A stretch of DNA of 64,000 bases from NCBI RefSeq assembly GCF_003284935.1, contig NZ_QMEV01000004.1, positions 118,323-182,322 on the forward strand, given 5' to 3'. The translations under genes were made by a program, and so were the position numbers. The notes below the pieces were generated by a model. The model was given only the letters and a program-made list of their open reading frames with translations, was not told where the DNA came from and searched no databases. Source of the stretch: Mycobacterium colombiense. Its GTDB lineage: Bacteria; Actinomycetota; Actinomycetes; Mycobacteriales; Mycobacteriaceae. This document shows, one piece after another, positions 41,822 through 50,305 of this stretch. Position 1 is the stretch's first letter; every line of letters starts with the position of its first letter.

Positions 41822-42970
41822 ATGGCCACCCGCCTGGAATACACGTCCGAGCATCACCAGTTCCGGGAATTGGTGCGCGATTTCGTGCGGCGGACGGTCG
41901 TGCCCAATCACGAGAAGTGGGAACGGGACGGCCAGTGGGATCGCTCGCTGTTCATCGAAGCCGGAAAGCTTGGGCTGCTGGGGTTTTCGGTGCCCGAGCA
42001 ACTGGGTGGCCCGGGCGTGGCGGACTTCCGCTACAACGCGATCGTCATCGACGAGTTGCAGCGGGCGGGGGCGGCCGCCGAAGCCATCGCCTTCACGCTA
42101 CAAAACGATGTGGTGCTGCCCTATCTCACCGATCTGACCACCCCCGAGCAGCAACGGCGCTGGCTGCCCGGCGTGGTCAGCGGCGAGACGGTGCTCGCCA
42201 TCGCGATGACCGAGCCCGGTACCGGCAGCGATCTGGCCGGGATCCGCACGACGGCGGTGCCCGACGGTGACGACTACGTCGTCAACGGCGCCAAGACGTT
42301 CATCTCCAACGGACAGATCGGCGACCTCTTCGTCGTCGCGGTGCGCACCTCGCCGGACCGCCACCACGGGCTGTCGCTGCTGGTGGTCGACCCCGCCACA
42401 CCCGGCTTCTCCCGCGGCCGCAACCTGGAGAAAATCGGCCTGCACGCCCAGGACACCAGCGAGCTCACCTTCACCGATATGCGGGTGCCGAGGGCCAATC
42501 TGCTCGAGGGAGAGGGCAAGGGCTTCTACCAGCTGATGAACAACCTGCCCCAGGAGCGGCTGGCGCTCGGGGTGGGGGCGGTGGCCGCCGCCGAAGCCAT
42601 CCTCGCCGAGACGCTCGACTACGTGCGTGACCGCACGGCGTTCGGCTCGCCGATCGCCAGCTTCCAGAACAGCCAATTCGTCCTGGCCGAACTGGCCACC
42701 GAAATCGACATCGCCCGCACCTATCTCGACGACTGCCTCGCCGAGCACCTGGCGGGCGAGCTGACCGCCGCGCGCGCCGCGCGGCTGAAGTGGTGGACCA
42801 CCGACCTGCAGGTGCGCACCGCCGACCGCTGCCTGCAGTTACACGGCGGGTATGGCTACATGCGCGAATACGGCGTGGCGCGCGCCTTCGTCGACGCCCG
42901 CATCCAAACCATCTACGGCGGCACCAACGAGATCATGAAGACGATCATCGCCAAGGACCTGGGCATCTGA
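41822..42970 (+). CDS. Acyl-CoA dehydrogenase, second of the pair
   Basis: 382 residues. Features: LEYTSEHHQFRELVRDFVRRTVVPNHEKWERDG at the start, LAIAMTEPGTGSDLAGIRTTA (about 123-143), DDYVVNGAKTFISNGQIGDLFVV, FGSPIASFQNSQFVLAELATEIDIAR and the C-terminal IYGGTNEIMKTIIAKDLGI, where the base Glu sits in GGTNEI. It belongs to the long-chain/isovaleryl-type branch, unlike its glutaryl-type neighbour. The pair differ enough not to be a recent duplication. The stop overlaps the tetR start (TGATG). Confidence 0.93.
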   Translation: MATRLEYTSEHHQFRELVRDFVRRTVVPNHEKWERDGQWDRSLFIEAGKLGLLGFSVPEQLGGPGVADFRYNAIVIDELQRAGAAAEAIAFTLQNDVVLPYLTDLTTPEQQRRWLPGVVSGETVLAIAMTEPGTGSDLAGIRTTAVPDGDDYVVNGAKTFISNGQIGDLFVVAVRTSPDRHHGLSLLVVDPATPGFSRGRNLEKIGLHAQDTSELTFTDMRVPRANLLEGEGKGFYQLMNNLPQERLALGVGAVAAAEAILAETLDYVRDRTAFGSPIASFQNSQFVLAELATEIDIARTYLDDCLAEHLAGELTAARAARLKWWTTDLQVRTADRCLQLHGGYGYMREYGVARAFVDARIQTIYGGTNEIMKTIIAKDLGI

Positions 42971-43632
42971 TGGCCGTCGACTACAGCGAGCTTCCGGTCG
43001 AGGTGGCGGTGCGTGCGGCCCGGGCCGAGTCGCGGCGCCGCCAGGTGCTCGACGCCGCGGTCAAGGTCATGGGCCGCAACGGGTTTCACCAGATGTCCAT
43101 GCAGGAGCTGGCGGCCGAGGCCAAGGTCTCCGTCGGCCTGATCTACACCTACTTCGGCGGCAAGGAGGACCTGCTGCTCGCGACGATCGTGCGGATCCTG
43201 GACGCGTTCCGCGATCAACTGGCACCGGTCATCGCCGCGGCCGGCGACGACGTCGTCGACCAGCTGAGGGCGGGCGTGCGCCGCTACATCGAGATCGTCG
43301 ACGCCAACCTCGACGGCGTGGTGCTGACCTACCGCGAGAGCCGCACCCTCGGGTCGCCCGGCCGCAGCCAGATCAAGGACCTCGAAATCGCCACCGCCGC
43401 ACCGCTGCGCGCGGTGATCGAGGCGGGCATCGCGCGGGGCGTCTTCCGCGGCGTCGACGTCGATCTCACCGTGTTCGACATCCTGCTGCTCGCCCACGGC
43501 TGGGCGCTCAAACACTGGCACTTCGGGACGAACTACAGCCTCGATCAGTACATCGCCCTGCAGACGCGCCACGTGCTGACCGGATTGATCGCCGACGACC
43601 GCCGCGCCGACTACGCAGACGTGCTGAAATAA
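42970..43632 (+). CDS. TetR-family transcriptional regulator
   Basis: 220 residues. HTH domain at about 20-65: RRRQVLDAAVKVMGRNGFHQMSMQELAAEAKVSVGLIYTYFGGKEDLLLATI. A ligand-binding helical C-terminal domain with LTYRESRTLGSPGRSQIKDLE follows. It overlaps the second acyl-CoA dehydrogenase by one base and probably autoregulates the fadE7-fadE unit in response to an acyl-CoA. Its operator was not located. Confidence 0.93.
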   Translation: MAVDYSELPVEVAVRAARAESRRRQVLDAAVKVMGRNGFHQMSMQELAAEAKVSVGLIYTYFGGKEDLLLATIVRILDAFRDQLAPVIAAAGDDVVDQLRAGVRRYIEIVDANLDGVVLTYRESRTLGSPGRSQIKDLEIATAAPLRAVIEAGIARGVFRGVDVDLTVFDILLLAHGWALKHWHFGTNYSLDQYIALQTRHVLTGLIADDRRADYADVLK

Positions 43633-43637
43633 AGGTC

Positions 43638-44264
43638 ATGAGACTCACCGCGCGCCGGATTCGCAGCACGATCGCGCTGCTGGCCCTGGGCGCCGCCGCC
43701 GGCGTGCCCGCGGCGGGCGCCGACCCCACGGCGGCCCTGCCCGCGATGACGTCCAGCGGCAGCGGGCCGATCATCGGCGGCGGCTCGACGGCCGGACAGG
43801 GAATCTCCCAGCAGCTCTTCAGCTTTGGCAACCCTAACGTCGTGCAGGAGGTGGACGGTTCGGACGCGGCGCAGTTCATCAACGCCGCGGCCGGGAACGC
43901 CAACCAGCAGCTGTCGGGCCCCTTCGCCCTGCTGCGCAGGGCGCTGACCTGCCAGACCAACAACGCCGGCTTCGGCGCCCGCGCCTACCGGCGCAACGAC
44001 GGCCAGTGGGGCGGCGCGATGGTGGTGGCGGCCAAGAGCGCCACGCCGAACGTCGACGGCCTGGTCGCCTGCGCCAAGACCAACTGGCGCAAGTCGTCGG
44101 CCGGTGGCGAAGCCGCGATGTGCAACAACGGCTGGACCACCCCCACCTCGTACGAAAGCCGCCGCGGCGAGACGTATTACATCCTGCTCGCCGGCACCGC
44201 CGCCGACTTCTGCAGCGACCTCAACGGCAAGTACAAGACCGACGCCAACGCGTGGCCGTTCTAG
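43638..44264 (+). CDS. Secreted protein (Rv0398c-like)
   Basis: 208 residues, 5 bp after tetR. The signal peptide (RRIRSTIALLALGAAAGVPAAGADP) probably ends after AAGA. The mature part is rich in Gly/Ala/Asn/Gln: MTSSGSGPIIGGGSTAGQGISQQLFSFGNPNVVQEVDGSDAAQFINAAAGNANQQLSG. It has four cysteines (LTCQT, VACAK, AMCNN, DFCSD) for likely disulfides. The family is conserved in mycobacteria and has no known function. Confidence 0.88.
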   Translation: MRLTARRIRSTIALLALGAAAGVPAAGADPTAALPAMTSSGSGPIIGGGSTAGQGISQQLFSFGNPNVVQEVDGSDAAQFINAAAGNANQQLSGPFALLRRALTCQTNNAGFGARAYRRNDGQWGGAMVVAAKSATPNVDGLVACAKTNWRKSSAGGEAAMCNNGWTTPTSYESRRGETYYILLAGTAADFCSDLNGKYKTDANAWPF

Positions 44265-44647
44265 GCCCCGAGCGCGGGTACCACGGCCCCTGCGGTGAAA
44301 CCAATTGCCGGATCGACACTTTCGCCGCGACCCGGACACCGCCGGCCCGCGCGCTCTTTTGAATTCATATCCGCTGTGCGCACGCCGCCCCCGAGTAGCG
44401 GTTGAATAGCGACCCAATATAGCCCCGCCGGGATAGCGGCGCAGGATATTTCCATTTCTCGCCGGTGCCCGATTTTGCTGAAATTGAATTCACGCCACCG
44501 CCGCCGCGTACCGCCGGCGATCGCGAATCGTCGGTTTGACGAATCGAGCGGCAATATTCACGAAATCCCTTAGCCGCGAGCGGTTGACCGCGTAAACTCG
44601 CCCGCGTCGGGCATCAGACAATCGTCTCCCAGACGAAGGGGGTTCTT
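44265..44647. other. Non-coding gap with promoter of the small peptide gene
   Basis: About 380 bp with no supported gene on either strand. It is more AT-rich than its surroundings. Near 44594 a TAAACT box fits the mycobacterial -10 consensus TANNNT. It lies about 50 bp before the ATG of the 40-residue peptide, which has an unusually strong Shine-Dalgarno (aaggggg). Confidence 0.55.
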
Positions 44648-44770
44648 ATGTCACGTCGTACCGGCAAAATCGTCCTCGCCTTGGTCATTGCTCTCGCAGC
44701 ACCGATGACCTCGGCTTGTACGGTTCCGCTAGTTATCGACTGCGGACCCGGTTTGACCTGCACCGGATAG
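44648..44770 (+). CDS. 40-residue secreted cysteine-containing peptide
   Basis: ATG behind the ribosome-binding site aaggggg (6-bp spacing). The product has an arginine-rich start (MSRRTGKI), a hydrophobic stretch (VLALVIALAAPMTSA) and a short tail CTVPLVIDCGPGLTCTG with cysteines at about 24, 32 and 38. Position 24 directly follows TSA, so it could be a signal-peptidase-I product or a tiny lipoprotein (TSAC is an imperfect lipobox). Its gene is closed by a perfect stem-loop 12 bp after the stop, which supports it as a discrete transcription unit. Not recognised. Confidence 0.7.
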   Translation: MSRRTGKIVLALVIALAAPMTSACTVPLVIDCGPGLTCTG

Positions 44771-44782
44771 CGGTGCAGTAAC

Positions 44783-44814
44783 CGAAAAGCCACAAAGCAA
44801 TTTGTGGCTTTTCG
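44783..44814 (+). terminator. Perfect 14-bp stem-loop terminator
   Basis: CGAAAAGCCACAAA, loop GCAA, TTTGTGGCTTTTCG: a 14-bp perfect stem with a tetraloop, 12 bp after the stop of the 40-residue peptide gene. The 3' arm itself carries the T-rich run (CTTTTCG). An intrinsic terminator is the most likely role. Confidence 0.8.
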
Positions 44815-45148
44815 TTCGCATAAAACTTCGCGTAGCGAAGATCAACGGGTGACCGGCCGGGGCCGCGACACGCGCCGCTGGCACGGCGCGGCTCCGGTCG
44901 GGATCCCGTAGTACACAGGGCCTTTCGGGTGGTCGCGGGGCGCCTTGGCGCGCAGCCGCTCACCTGTGATCTCCAGACACGTTCTCCTGCAACGGGTTTC
45001 ACCACGTGGCAGAGGGCCGCCGGCCATCTGTGGTCGTCGCGCGCGGCGTACGCCTTCGGTCCGATGCTCGCCTTTCTGCGGGGTGGCGTCGTACGGTGGA
45101 CATGCGCTGGGGAAGATCGGCACCCAGGCCCACGCAGAAGGGACAGGC
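44815..45148. other. Gap upstream of ndhA
   Basis: About 330 bp. A small stem (cttcgc/gcgaag) lies near 44830. Minus-strand frames reading KAPRDHPKGPVYYGIPTGAAP (about 44848-44980) look faintly protein-like but lack a usable start, so I do not call a gene. The ndhA promoter must lie here. Confidence 0.45.
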
Positions 45149-46528
45149 ATGTCGCGCCATCGCGTCGTCATCATCGGAAGCGGCTTCGGCGGGCTGTCCG
45201 CGGCCAAGGCGCTCAAGCGCGCCGACGTCGACATCACCGTCATCTCGAGGACCACCACGCACCTTTTCCAGCCCCTGCTGTATCAGGTGGCCACCGGCAT
45301 CCTCTCCGAGGGCGACATCGCGCCGACCACCAGACTGATCCTGCGCCGTCAAAAGAACGTCCGGGTGTTGTGGGGCGACGTCTCGGCCATCGACCTCACC
45401 GCGAAGACCGTCAGATCCCACCTGATGGGCATGGAGACGGTGACGCCCTACGACAGCCTGATCGTGGCCGCCGGCGCGCAGCAGTCCTATTTCGGCCACG
45501 ACGAGTACGCCGCGTTCGCGCCCGGGATGAAGAGCATCGACGACGCCCTGGAGCTGCGCGGCCGTATCCTGGGCGCGTTCGAGGCGGCCGAGGTCGCGAC
45601 GGACCCGGCCGAGCGCAAGCGCCGGCTGACCTTCGTGGTGGTCGGGGCCGGGCCGACGGGTGTGGAGTTGGCTGGTGAAATCGTGCAGCTGGCCGAGCGC
45701 ACCCTGGCCGGCGCATTCCGGACGATCACTCCCAGCGAATGCCGCGTCATCCTGCTGGACGCGGCGCCCGCGGTGCTGCCCCCGATGGGACCGAAACTCG
45801 GCCTCAAGGCGCAACGGCGGCTGGAGAAGATGGATGTCGAGGTGCAGCTGAACGCGATGGTGACCGCGGTCGACTACATGGGCATCACCGTCAAGGAAAA
45901 GGATGGCAGCGAGCGCCGCATCGAATGCGCGTGCAAGGTGTGGGCGGCGGGGGTGCAAGCCAGCTCACTGGGCGCGATGCTCGCCGAACAGTCCGACGGA
46001 ACCGAAACCGACCGCGCCGGCAGGGTAATCGTCGAGCCCGACCTCACCGTCAAGGGACACCCGTACGTCTTCGTCGTCGGCGATCTGATGTCGGTGCCCG
46101 ACGTCCCCGGCATGGCGCAGGGCGCGATCCAGGGCGCCAAGTACGCGGCCACCCTCATCAAGCGCGCCGTCAAGGGCGACGACAACCCGGCCGAACGCAA
46201 GCCGTTCAAATACGTCAACAAGGGCAGCATGGCGCTGATCTCGCGCTACAGCGCCGTCGCGCAGGTCGGCAAGGTGGAGTTCGCCGGATTCATCGCCTGG
46301 CTCGCGTGGCTGCTGCTGCACCTGTACTACCTGATCGGCCACCGCAACCGGCTGGCCGCCATGTTCGCCTGGGGCATCTCGTTCCTGGGCCGCACCCGCG
46401 GCCAGATGGCCATCACCAGCCAGATGATTTACGCCCGGCCGGTGGTGGACTGGCTGGAGCGGCAAGCGCAGGACGGGACGCTGGCGGCCGCCGAGCACGT
46501 CGACTCCGCCGAAAAACAGGCCGGCTAG
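45149..46528 (+). CDS. ndhA: Type II NADH dehydrogenase
   Basis: Non-proton-pumping NADH:menaquinone oxidoreductase of the inner membrane face. 459 residues from ATG 45149. Two dinucleotide-binding folds: VVIIGSGFGGLSAAKALKRA (about 6-25, FAD) and LTFVVVGAGPTGVELAGEIVQLA (about 159-181, NADH). VFVVGDLMSVPDVPGMAQGAIQGAKYAA is the second FAD motif. The C-terminal WLAWLLLHLYYLIGHRNRL segment (about 385-405) attaches it to the membrane. Position next to metZ identifies ndhA in preference to ndh. The 3' end overlaps converging metZ by 4 bp. Confidence 0.93.
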   Translation: MSRHRVVIIGSGFGGLSAAKALKRADVDITVISRTTTHLFQPLLYQVATGILSEGDIAPTTRLILRRQKNVRVLWGDVSAIDLTAKTVRSHLMGMETVTPYDSLIVAAGAQQSYFGHDEYAAFAPGMKSIDDALELRGRILGAFEAAEVATDPAERKRRLTFVVVGAGPTGVELAGEIVQLAERTLAGAFRTITPSECRVILLDAAPAVLPPMGPKLGLKAQRRLEKMDVEVQLNAMVTAVDYMGITVKEKDGSERRIECACKVWAAGVQASSLGAMLAEQSDGTETDRAGRVIVEPDLTVKGHPYVFVVGDLMSVPDVPGMAQGAIQGAKYAATLIKRAVKGDDNPAERKPFKYVNKGSMALISRYSAVAQVGKVEFAGFIAWLAWLLLHLYYLIGHRNRLAAMFAWGISFLGRTRGQMAITSQMIYARPVVDWLERQAQDGTLAAAEHVDSAEKQAG

Positions 46529-47751
46529 CCCAACGCCCGGTCGATGTCGGCGATCAGATCGTCGGTGCCCTCCAGCCCGACGGAGATGCGCACCACGCCG
46601 TCGCCCAGCCCGATCGCCGCGCGACCCTCCGGGCCCATCGCCCGATGCGTGGTGGTCGCCGGGTGTGTCACAAGGGATTTGGCGTCACCGAGGTTGTTCG
46701 AGATATCGATCAGCGCCAGCTTGTCCAGCACCTCGAAGGCCCGCTGTTTGGCCACGCCGTCGGGGCAGTCGAGCGCGAAGGTGATCACCGTTCCCCCGCC
46801 CGACATCTGGCGCTTGGCCAGGTCGTATTGCGGGTGCGAGGACAGGTACGGGTAGCGCACCCAGCTCACGGCCGGATGGCTTTCCAGGAACTCGGCGATC
46901 CGCAACGCCGACGAATTGCTGTGGTCCACCCGGACCGCCATCGTCTCAAGCCCTTTGACCAATACCCAGGCGTTGAACGCGCTCAACGCCGGGCCGGTGT
47001 GCCGCATCAGCTTCTGCACCGGGCCGTCGATGTACTCCTTGTCGCCCAGAATGGCCCCGCCGAGCACCCGGCCCTGACCGTCGATGTGCTTGGTGCCCGA
47101 ATACACCACCACGTCGACGCCCAGGGGAATGCCCTGTTGCAAGAGCGGTGTGGCAAAAACGTTGTCCAACACCACCTTTGCACCCGCGGCGTGGGCAAGC
47201 TCGCACACCGCGGCGATATCGACCAGCGACTGCATCGGATTCGACGGCGTCTCGAAGAACACGGCCGTGGTGGGCACCGACAATGCCTGCTCCCACTGGT
47301 CCAGGTCGTCGCCGTCGACGAAGACGGTCTCGACCCCCCACCGCGGCAGGATCTCGTTGCACACCACGAAACAGGAACCGAACAGGCTGCGCGAGGCCAC
47401 CAACCGGTCCCCCGCCCCCAGCAACGCGCCCAGCGAGGTGAACACCGCCGCCATGCCGCTCGCGGTGGCGAACGCCGCCGGCGCCCCCTCCAACAGGCGC
47501 AGCCGCTCCTCGAACATCGTCACGGTCGGGTTGCCGTAGCGCGAGTAGACGAAGTGGTCCACCTCGCCGGTGAACGACTGCTCGGCCACCGCCGCCGACT
47601 CGTAGACATAGCCCGACGTCAGATACATCGCCTCGGCGGTCTCGTCGAATCCCGAACGCAACAGCCCGCCGCGCACACCGATGGTCGCCTGGCTGACTCC
47701 CTCGGGCAACGCCGCGGGCGTGCGAATGGAATCGTCGTCGGCCGGGGTCAT
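46525..47751 (-). CDS. metZ: O-succinylhomoserine sulfhydrylase
   Basis: PLP enzyme making homocysteine from O-succinylhomoserine and sulfide in methionine synthesis. 408 residues from ATG 47751. Cys/Met-metabolism fold: YLTSGYVYESAAVAEQSF, HFVYSRYGNPTVTMFEERL (PLP phosphate and Tyr region), ATASGMAAVFTSL, ETPSNPMQSLVDIAAV and the PLP-Lys in DVVVYSGTKHIDGQGRVLGG (Lys near residue 219). Downstream partner in an operon with the rhodanese gene (7-bp gap). Confidence 0.95.
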   Translation of the reverse strand: MTPADDDSIRTPAALPEGVSQATIGVRGGLLRSGFDETAEAMYLTSGYVYESAAVAEQSFTGEVDHFVYSRYGNPTVTMFEERLRLLEGAPAAFATASGMAAVFTSLGALLGAGDRLVASRSLFGSCFVVCNEILPRWGVETVFVDGDDLDQWEQALSVPTTAVFFETPSNPMQSLVDIAAVCELAHAAGAKVVLDNVFATPLLQQGIPLGVDVVVYSGTKHIDGQGRVLGGAILGDKEYIDGPVQKLMRHTGPALSAFNAWVLVKGLETMAVRVDHSNSSALRIAEFLESHPAVSWVRYPYLSSHPQYDLAKRQMSGGGTVITFALDCPDGVAKQRAFEVLDKLALIDISNNLGDAKSLVTHPATTTHRAMGPEGRAAIGLGDGVVRISVGLEGTDDLIADIDRALG

Positions 47752-47758
47752 CGCCGTG

Positions 47759-48199
47759 TCAGCCCTGCTTCCAAGGCAATCCGATGGCCCGCCAACCGGT
47801 TTCGCCCCGGTGACCGTTCGCGTCGAGTTGGCCCTCGAAGCCGTCCAGGATGTTGTAGGCCGGTGTGATGCCCAGCTCCGTGGCCACCTCGGCGGCGCCG
47901 ATGGAGCGGTTACCCGAGCGGCACAGGAACAGCACCGGACGTTCCGCCTCGCCCTGCGCCGGCGCCACCTGCTCGCGCAGTTGCTCGCCGAATTTCTCGT
48001 TGCGCCGCCCGTCGGACGAATTCCACTCCAGGAACAACACCTCGCGCCCGAGGCTGGACAGATCCGGCACACCGACGAACCGCCATTCGGCGTCGGTCCG
48101 CACGTCGACCAGCACGGCGTTGGGGTTGTCGCTGAGCATCTTCCATGCCTCCAGGGGCGAGATGTCCCCCGCGTAGGAGTGTGCGCGCTCTGTGCTCAT
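47759..48199 (-). CDS. Rhodanese-like sulfurtransferase (Rv0390-like)
   Basis: 146 residues, a single rhodanese domain: ISPLEAWKMLSDNPNAVLVDVRTDAEWRFVG and the active-site loop VLFLCRSGNRSIGAA with the sulfur-carrying Cys near residue 92. Its placement before metZ suggests delivery of sulfane sulfur or sulfide to homocysteine formation, an inference from context. The ATG has a gaggga ribosome-binding site. Confidence 0.93.
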   Translation of the reverse strand: MSTERAHSYAGDISPLEAWKMLSDNPNAVLVDVRTDAEWRFVGVPDLSSLGREVLFLEWNSSDGRRNEKFGEQLREQVAPAQGEAERPVLFLCRSGNRSIGAAEVATELGITPAYNILDGFEGQLDANGHRGETGWRAIGLPWKQG

Positions 48200-48372
48200 G
48201 CTCGTTTCCCTCGTTCTTCGTACGCGTTGTCAGCCACACTATCCGCGCCCGGGCGGTCCAGCCCCGGCCGGATTCCCCCCGGACCCACAGCGATTACCTG
48301 ACCTGAGATGGTATCGAGGCCCCCGCCGTACCCCGCTGGCGGCGGTGCATTCCCGCCCAACGCCGGCCGGGC

Positions 48373-49617
48373 TCAGGCGGGTGAGCGCGGCGCCGCCAGC
48401 CGGCCGGCGACCTGGCCCGCGCGCTCTCGCGCCGCCGTCACCTCCGGGGCGGTGGCCAGGGCCCGGTAACCGCGCCCGAGGACGCGCAGGTCGCTTTCGG
48501 GCACGCTCAACGCCCCGCTCAACGCGGCGCGGTCATGGGAGTCGACCGGCTCGATCGCGCGGGTGGCGGCCGGCGACACCATCATGGTATCCACCGGCAG
48601 GCCCAACACGGTGCGGGCCTGCAGCTCGAAGGCCGACAGGCGCTGGCTGCGCAGCGTCACCCAGGCGCTCTCGGTCGGGTGTGCGGTGACATCGACGAAA
48701 TACACCTCGTCGCCGTTGATCATCAATTCGACCGCGAAGACGCCGCGGCCGCCCAGCGCCTTGACGATCCGCGCGGCGATCGACCTCGCGGCGTCCGTCG
48801 CCGCCGCGCTCAACTTCTGGGGCTGCCAGGATTCCAGCACCTGACCGCCGGAGTCGCGATGACCGATGGGCGAACAGAATTCGATCGCCGGGCCCGCCGG
48901 GCCGTCGCTGCGCACCGCCAACAGCGTCACGTAGCACTCGACCTCGACCACGGTTTCGGCCAGCACCCGGGGCTGGCCCGGCCCCGCATGACCGCCCACC
49001 GCCCGCTGCCAGGCCGGCCCGAGGTCTTCGCGGCGCGCCGCCACCGACTGTGCGGATCCAGTCTGACCGGCCACCGGCTTGACCAATAACGGATATCCGG
49101 CGTGCGCGCCCACCGCCTCGAGTTCGCCCAGCGACCCGACGAACCAGAACGGCGCGGTGGGCAGCCCCAGCTCGTCGGCGGCCAAGCGGCGCAGGCCCTC
49201 GCGGTCGGCGCTGAGCCGCACGGCGCGAGCGCTGGGCACCAGCACGGGGTGGTCGCCACCGGATCCGGCGGCGAGCTTCTCGAGGGCCTCGACCGCGACG
49301 GAGTCGGTCGCGGTCACCACGAAGTCGGGGTGCAGCCGCTGCAGCGCCGCGGACAGCTCGGTGGCGTCGCCCAGCGCGAGCACCAGCGCCTCATCGGCCA
49401 CGCCGTGCGCGGGCGCGTGCGGGCGGGCGTCGACGGCGACCACCCGGGCGCCGAGGCGCCCCAGGTCGATCGCCAGCTCCCGGCCGATCTCGCCGGCACC
49501 CAGGAGCACCACCGTGGGCCTGCCGTCGGCGGGGGCCTCGGCGCGTGCCGGGGCTTGCTGGGGCACGACGAGCGCCGTCGTTTCGTCGTCCCGTCCGTCG
49601 CTCACGCCGTCAGTCAC
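48373..49617 (-). CDS. purT: Formate-dependent phosphoribosylglycinamide formyltransferase
   Basis: Uses formate and ATP to formylate GAR in purine synthesis. 414 residues from a GTG start. ATP-grasp superfamily: VVLLGAGEIGRELAIDLGRLGARVVAVDARPHAPA (about 34-68), YPLLVKPVAGQTGSAQSVA, RGVFAVELMINGDEVYFVDVTAHPTESAWVTL (metal and ATP site, about 291-322) and the LGRGYRALATAPEVTAARERAG tail. The 173 bp downstream towards the rhodanese gene holds no gene. Confidence 0.94.
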   Translation of the reverse strand: MTDGVSDGRDDETTALVVPQQAPARAEAPADGRPTVVLLGAGEIGRELAIDLGRLGARVVAVDARPHAPAHGVADEALVLALGDATELSAALQRLHPDFVVTATDSVAVEALEKLAAGSGGDHPVLVPSARAVRLSADREGLRRLAADELGLPTAPFWFVGSLGELEAVGAHAGYPLLVKPVAGQTGSAQSVAARREDLGPAWQRAVGGHAGPGQPRVLAETVVEVECYVTLLAVRSDGPAGPAIEFCSPIGHRDSGGQVLESWQPQKLSAAATDAARSIAARIVKALGGRGVFAVELMINGDEVYFVDVTAHPTESAWVTLRSQRLSAFELQARTVLGLPVDTMMVSPAATRAIEPVDSHDRAALSGALSVPESDLRVLGRGYRALATAPEVTAARERAGQVAGRLAAPRSPA

Positions 49618-49657
49618 GGGTCAAGGATAGGTCGGTTGCCGCCGCGGGCCGCCGATC

Positions 49658-50305
49658 TCAGGGCTGGCCTGGGAGTAACTGCACCATCAGGCCGTTGGCC
49701 TCGGCCAGCAGCGCGTCGTCGGCGTCGGTCAATTCCGCGGACACGAACGCCTTGCGCCCCTCGGTGCTGGTGACCCGTCCGCGCACCACCAGCGGCGCAT
49801 CGATCGGGGTGATCTTGCGGTAGTCGACGTGCAGGAACGCGGTCCGGCTGATCGGGCGGTTCGAGGCGTGGGAGACCATCCCGAACATGTGGTCGAACAA
49901 CAGCGGCAGCACGCCGCCGTGCACCGCGTAGTTGCCTCCGACGTGAAACCGGGTGAAGCGGCCCCGCATCTCGCAGCCGTCGGGCTCGTAGCGCGTCAAC
50001 GTCCAGGGCGGCAACAGCAGGCTGCCCATGCCGGGCAGGTCGGGTGTGCGCCCCGCGGGCGCCTGGCCTTCCACGGCGGCCTGGAACGGGCCCAGCAGGT
50101 CGGTCAGCGCCGTGACACGGTCGGCCGCGTCGTCCCACACGTCGTCGTCGGGGTCGGCCGACACCGCGAGGTCCTGCAGGCGCCGCATGGCCGCCACGAA
50201 CCGCCCGAAGCCCGGGCCCGGGCTGGCCACCCCGTATTCGGGGAAGCCGCCGTGGTGTTCGTAGTCGGGGTCGAGGTCTTTGGGGTCCTGGGCGGCATCC
50301 GTCAC
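49658..50305 (-). CDS. Hotdog-fold thioesterase-like protein (Rv0356c-like)
   Basis: 215 residues from GTG 50305, which overlaps the purA stop (GTGA). The PaaI/4HBT hotdog core lies at about 120-210: [34 protein letters not shown] (the central helix with HGG), then [38 protein letters not shown]. The N-terminal 100 residues are an extra helical segment. Probable acyl-CoA thioesterase, substrate unknown. Paired with purA as in M. tuberculosis. Confidence 0.88.
   Translation of the reverse strand: MTDAAQDPKDLDPDYEHHGGFPEYGVASPGPGFGRFVAAMRRLQDLAVSADPDDDVWDDAADRVTALTDLLGPFQAAVEGQAPAGRTPDLPGMGSLLLPPWTLTRYEPDGCEMRGRFTRFHVGGNYAVHGGVLPLLFDHMFGMVSHASNRPISRTAFLHVDYRKITPIDAPLVVRGRVTSTEGRKAFVSAELTDADDALLAEANGLMVQLLPGQP

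Noticed and set aside
44842..45258. Minus-strand frame upstream of ndhA
   Set aside because: The first half overlaps ndhA antisense and the rest has no usable start or ribosome-binding site.
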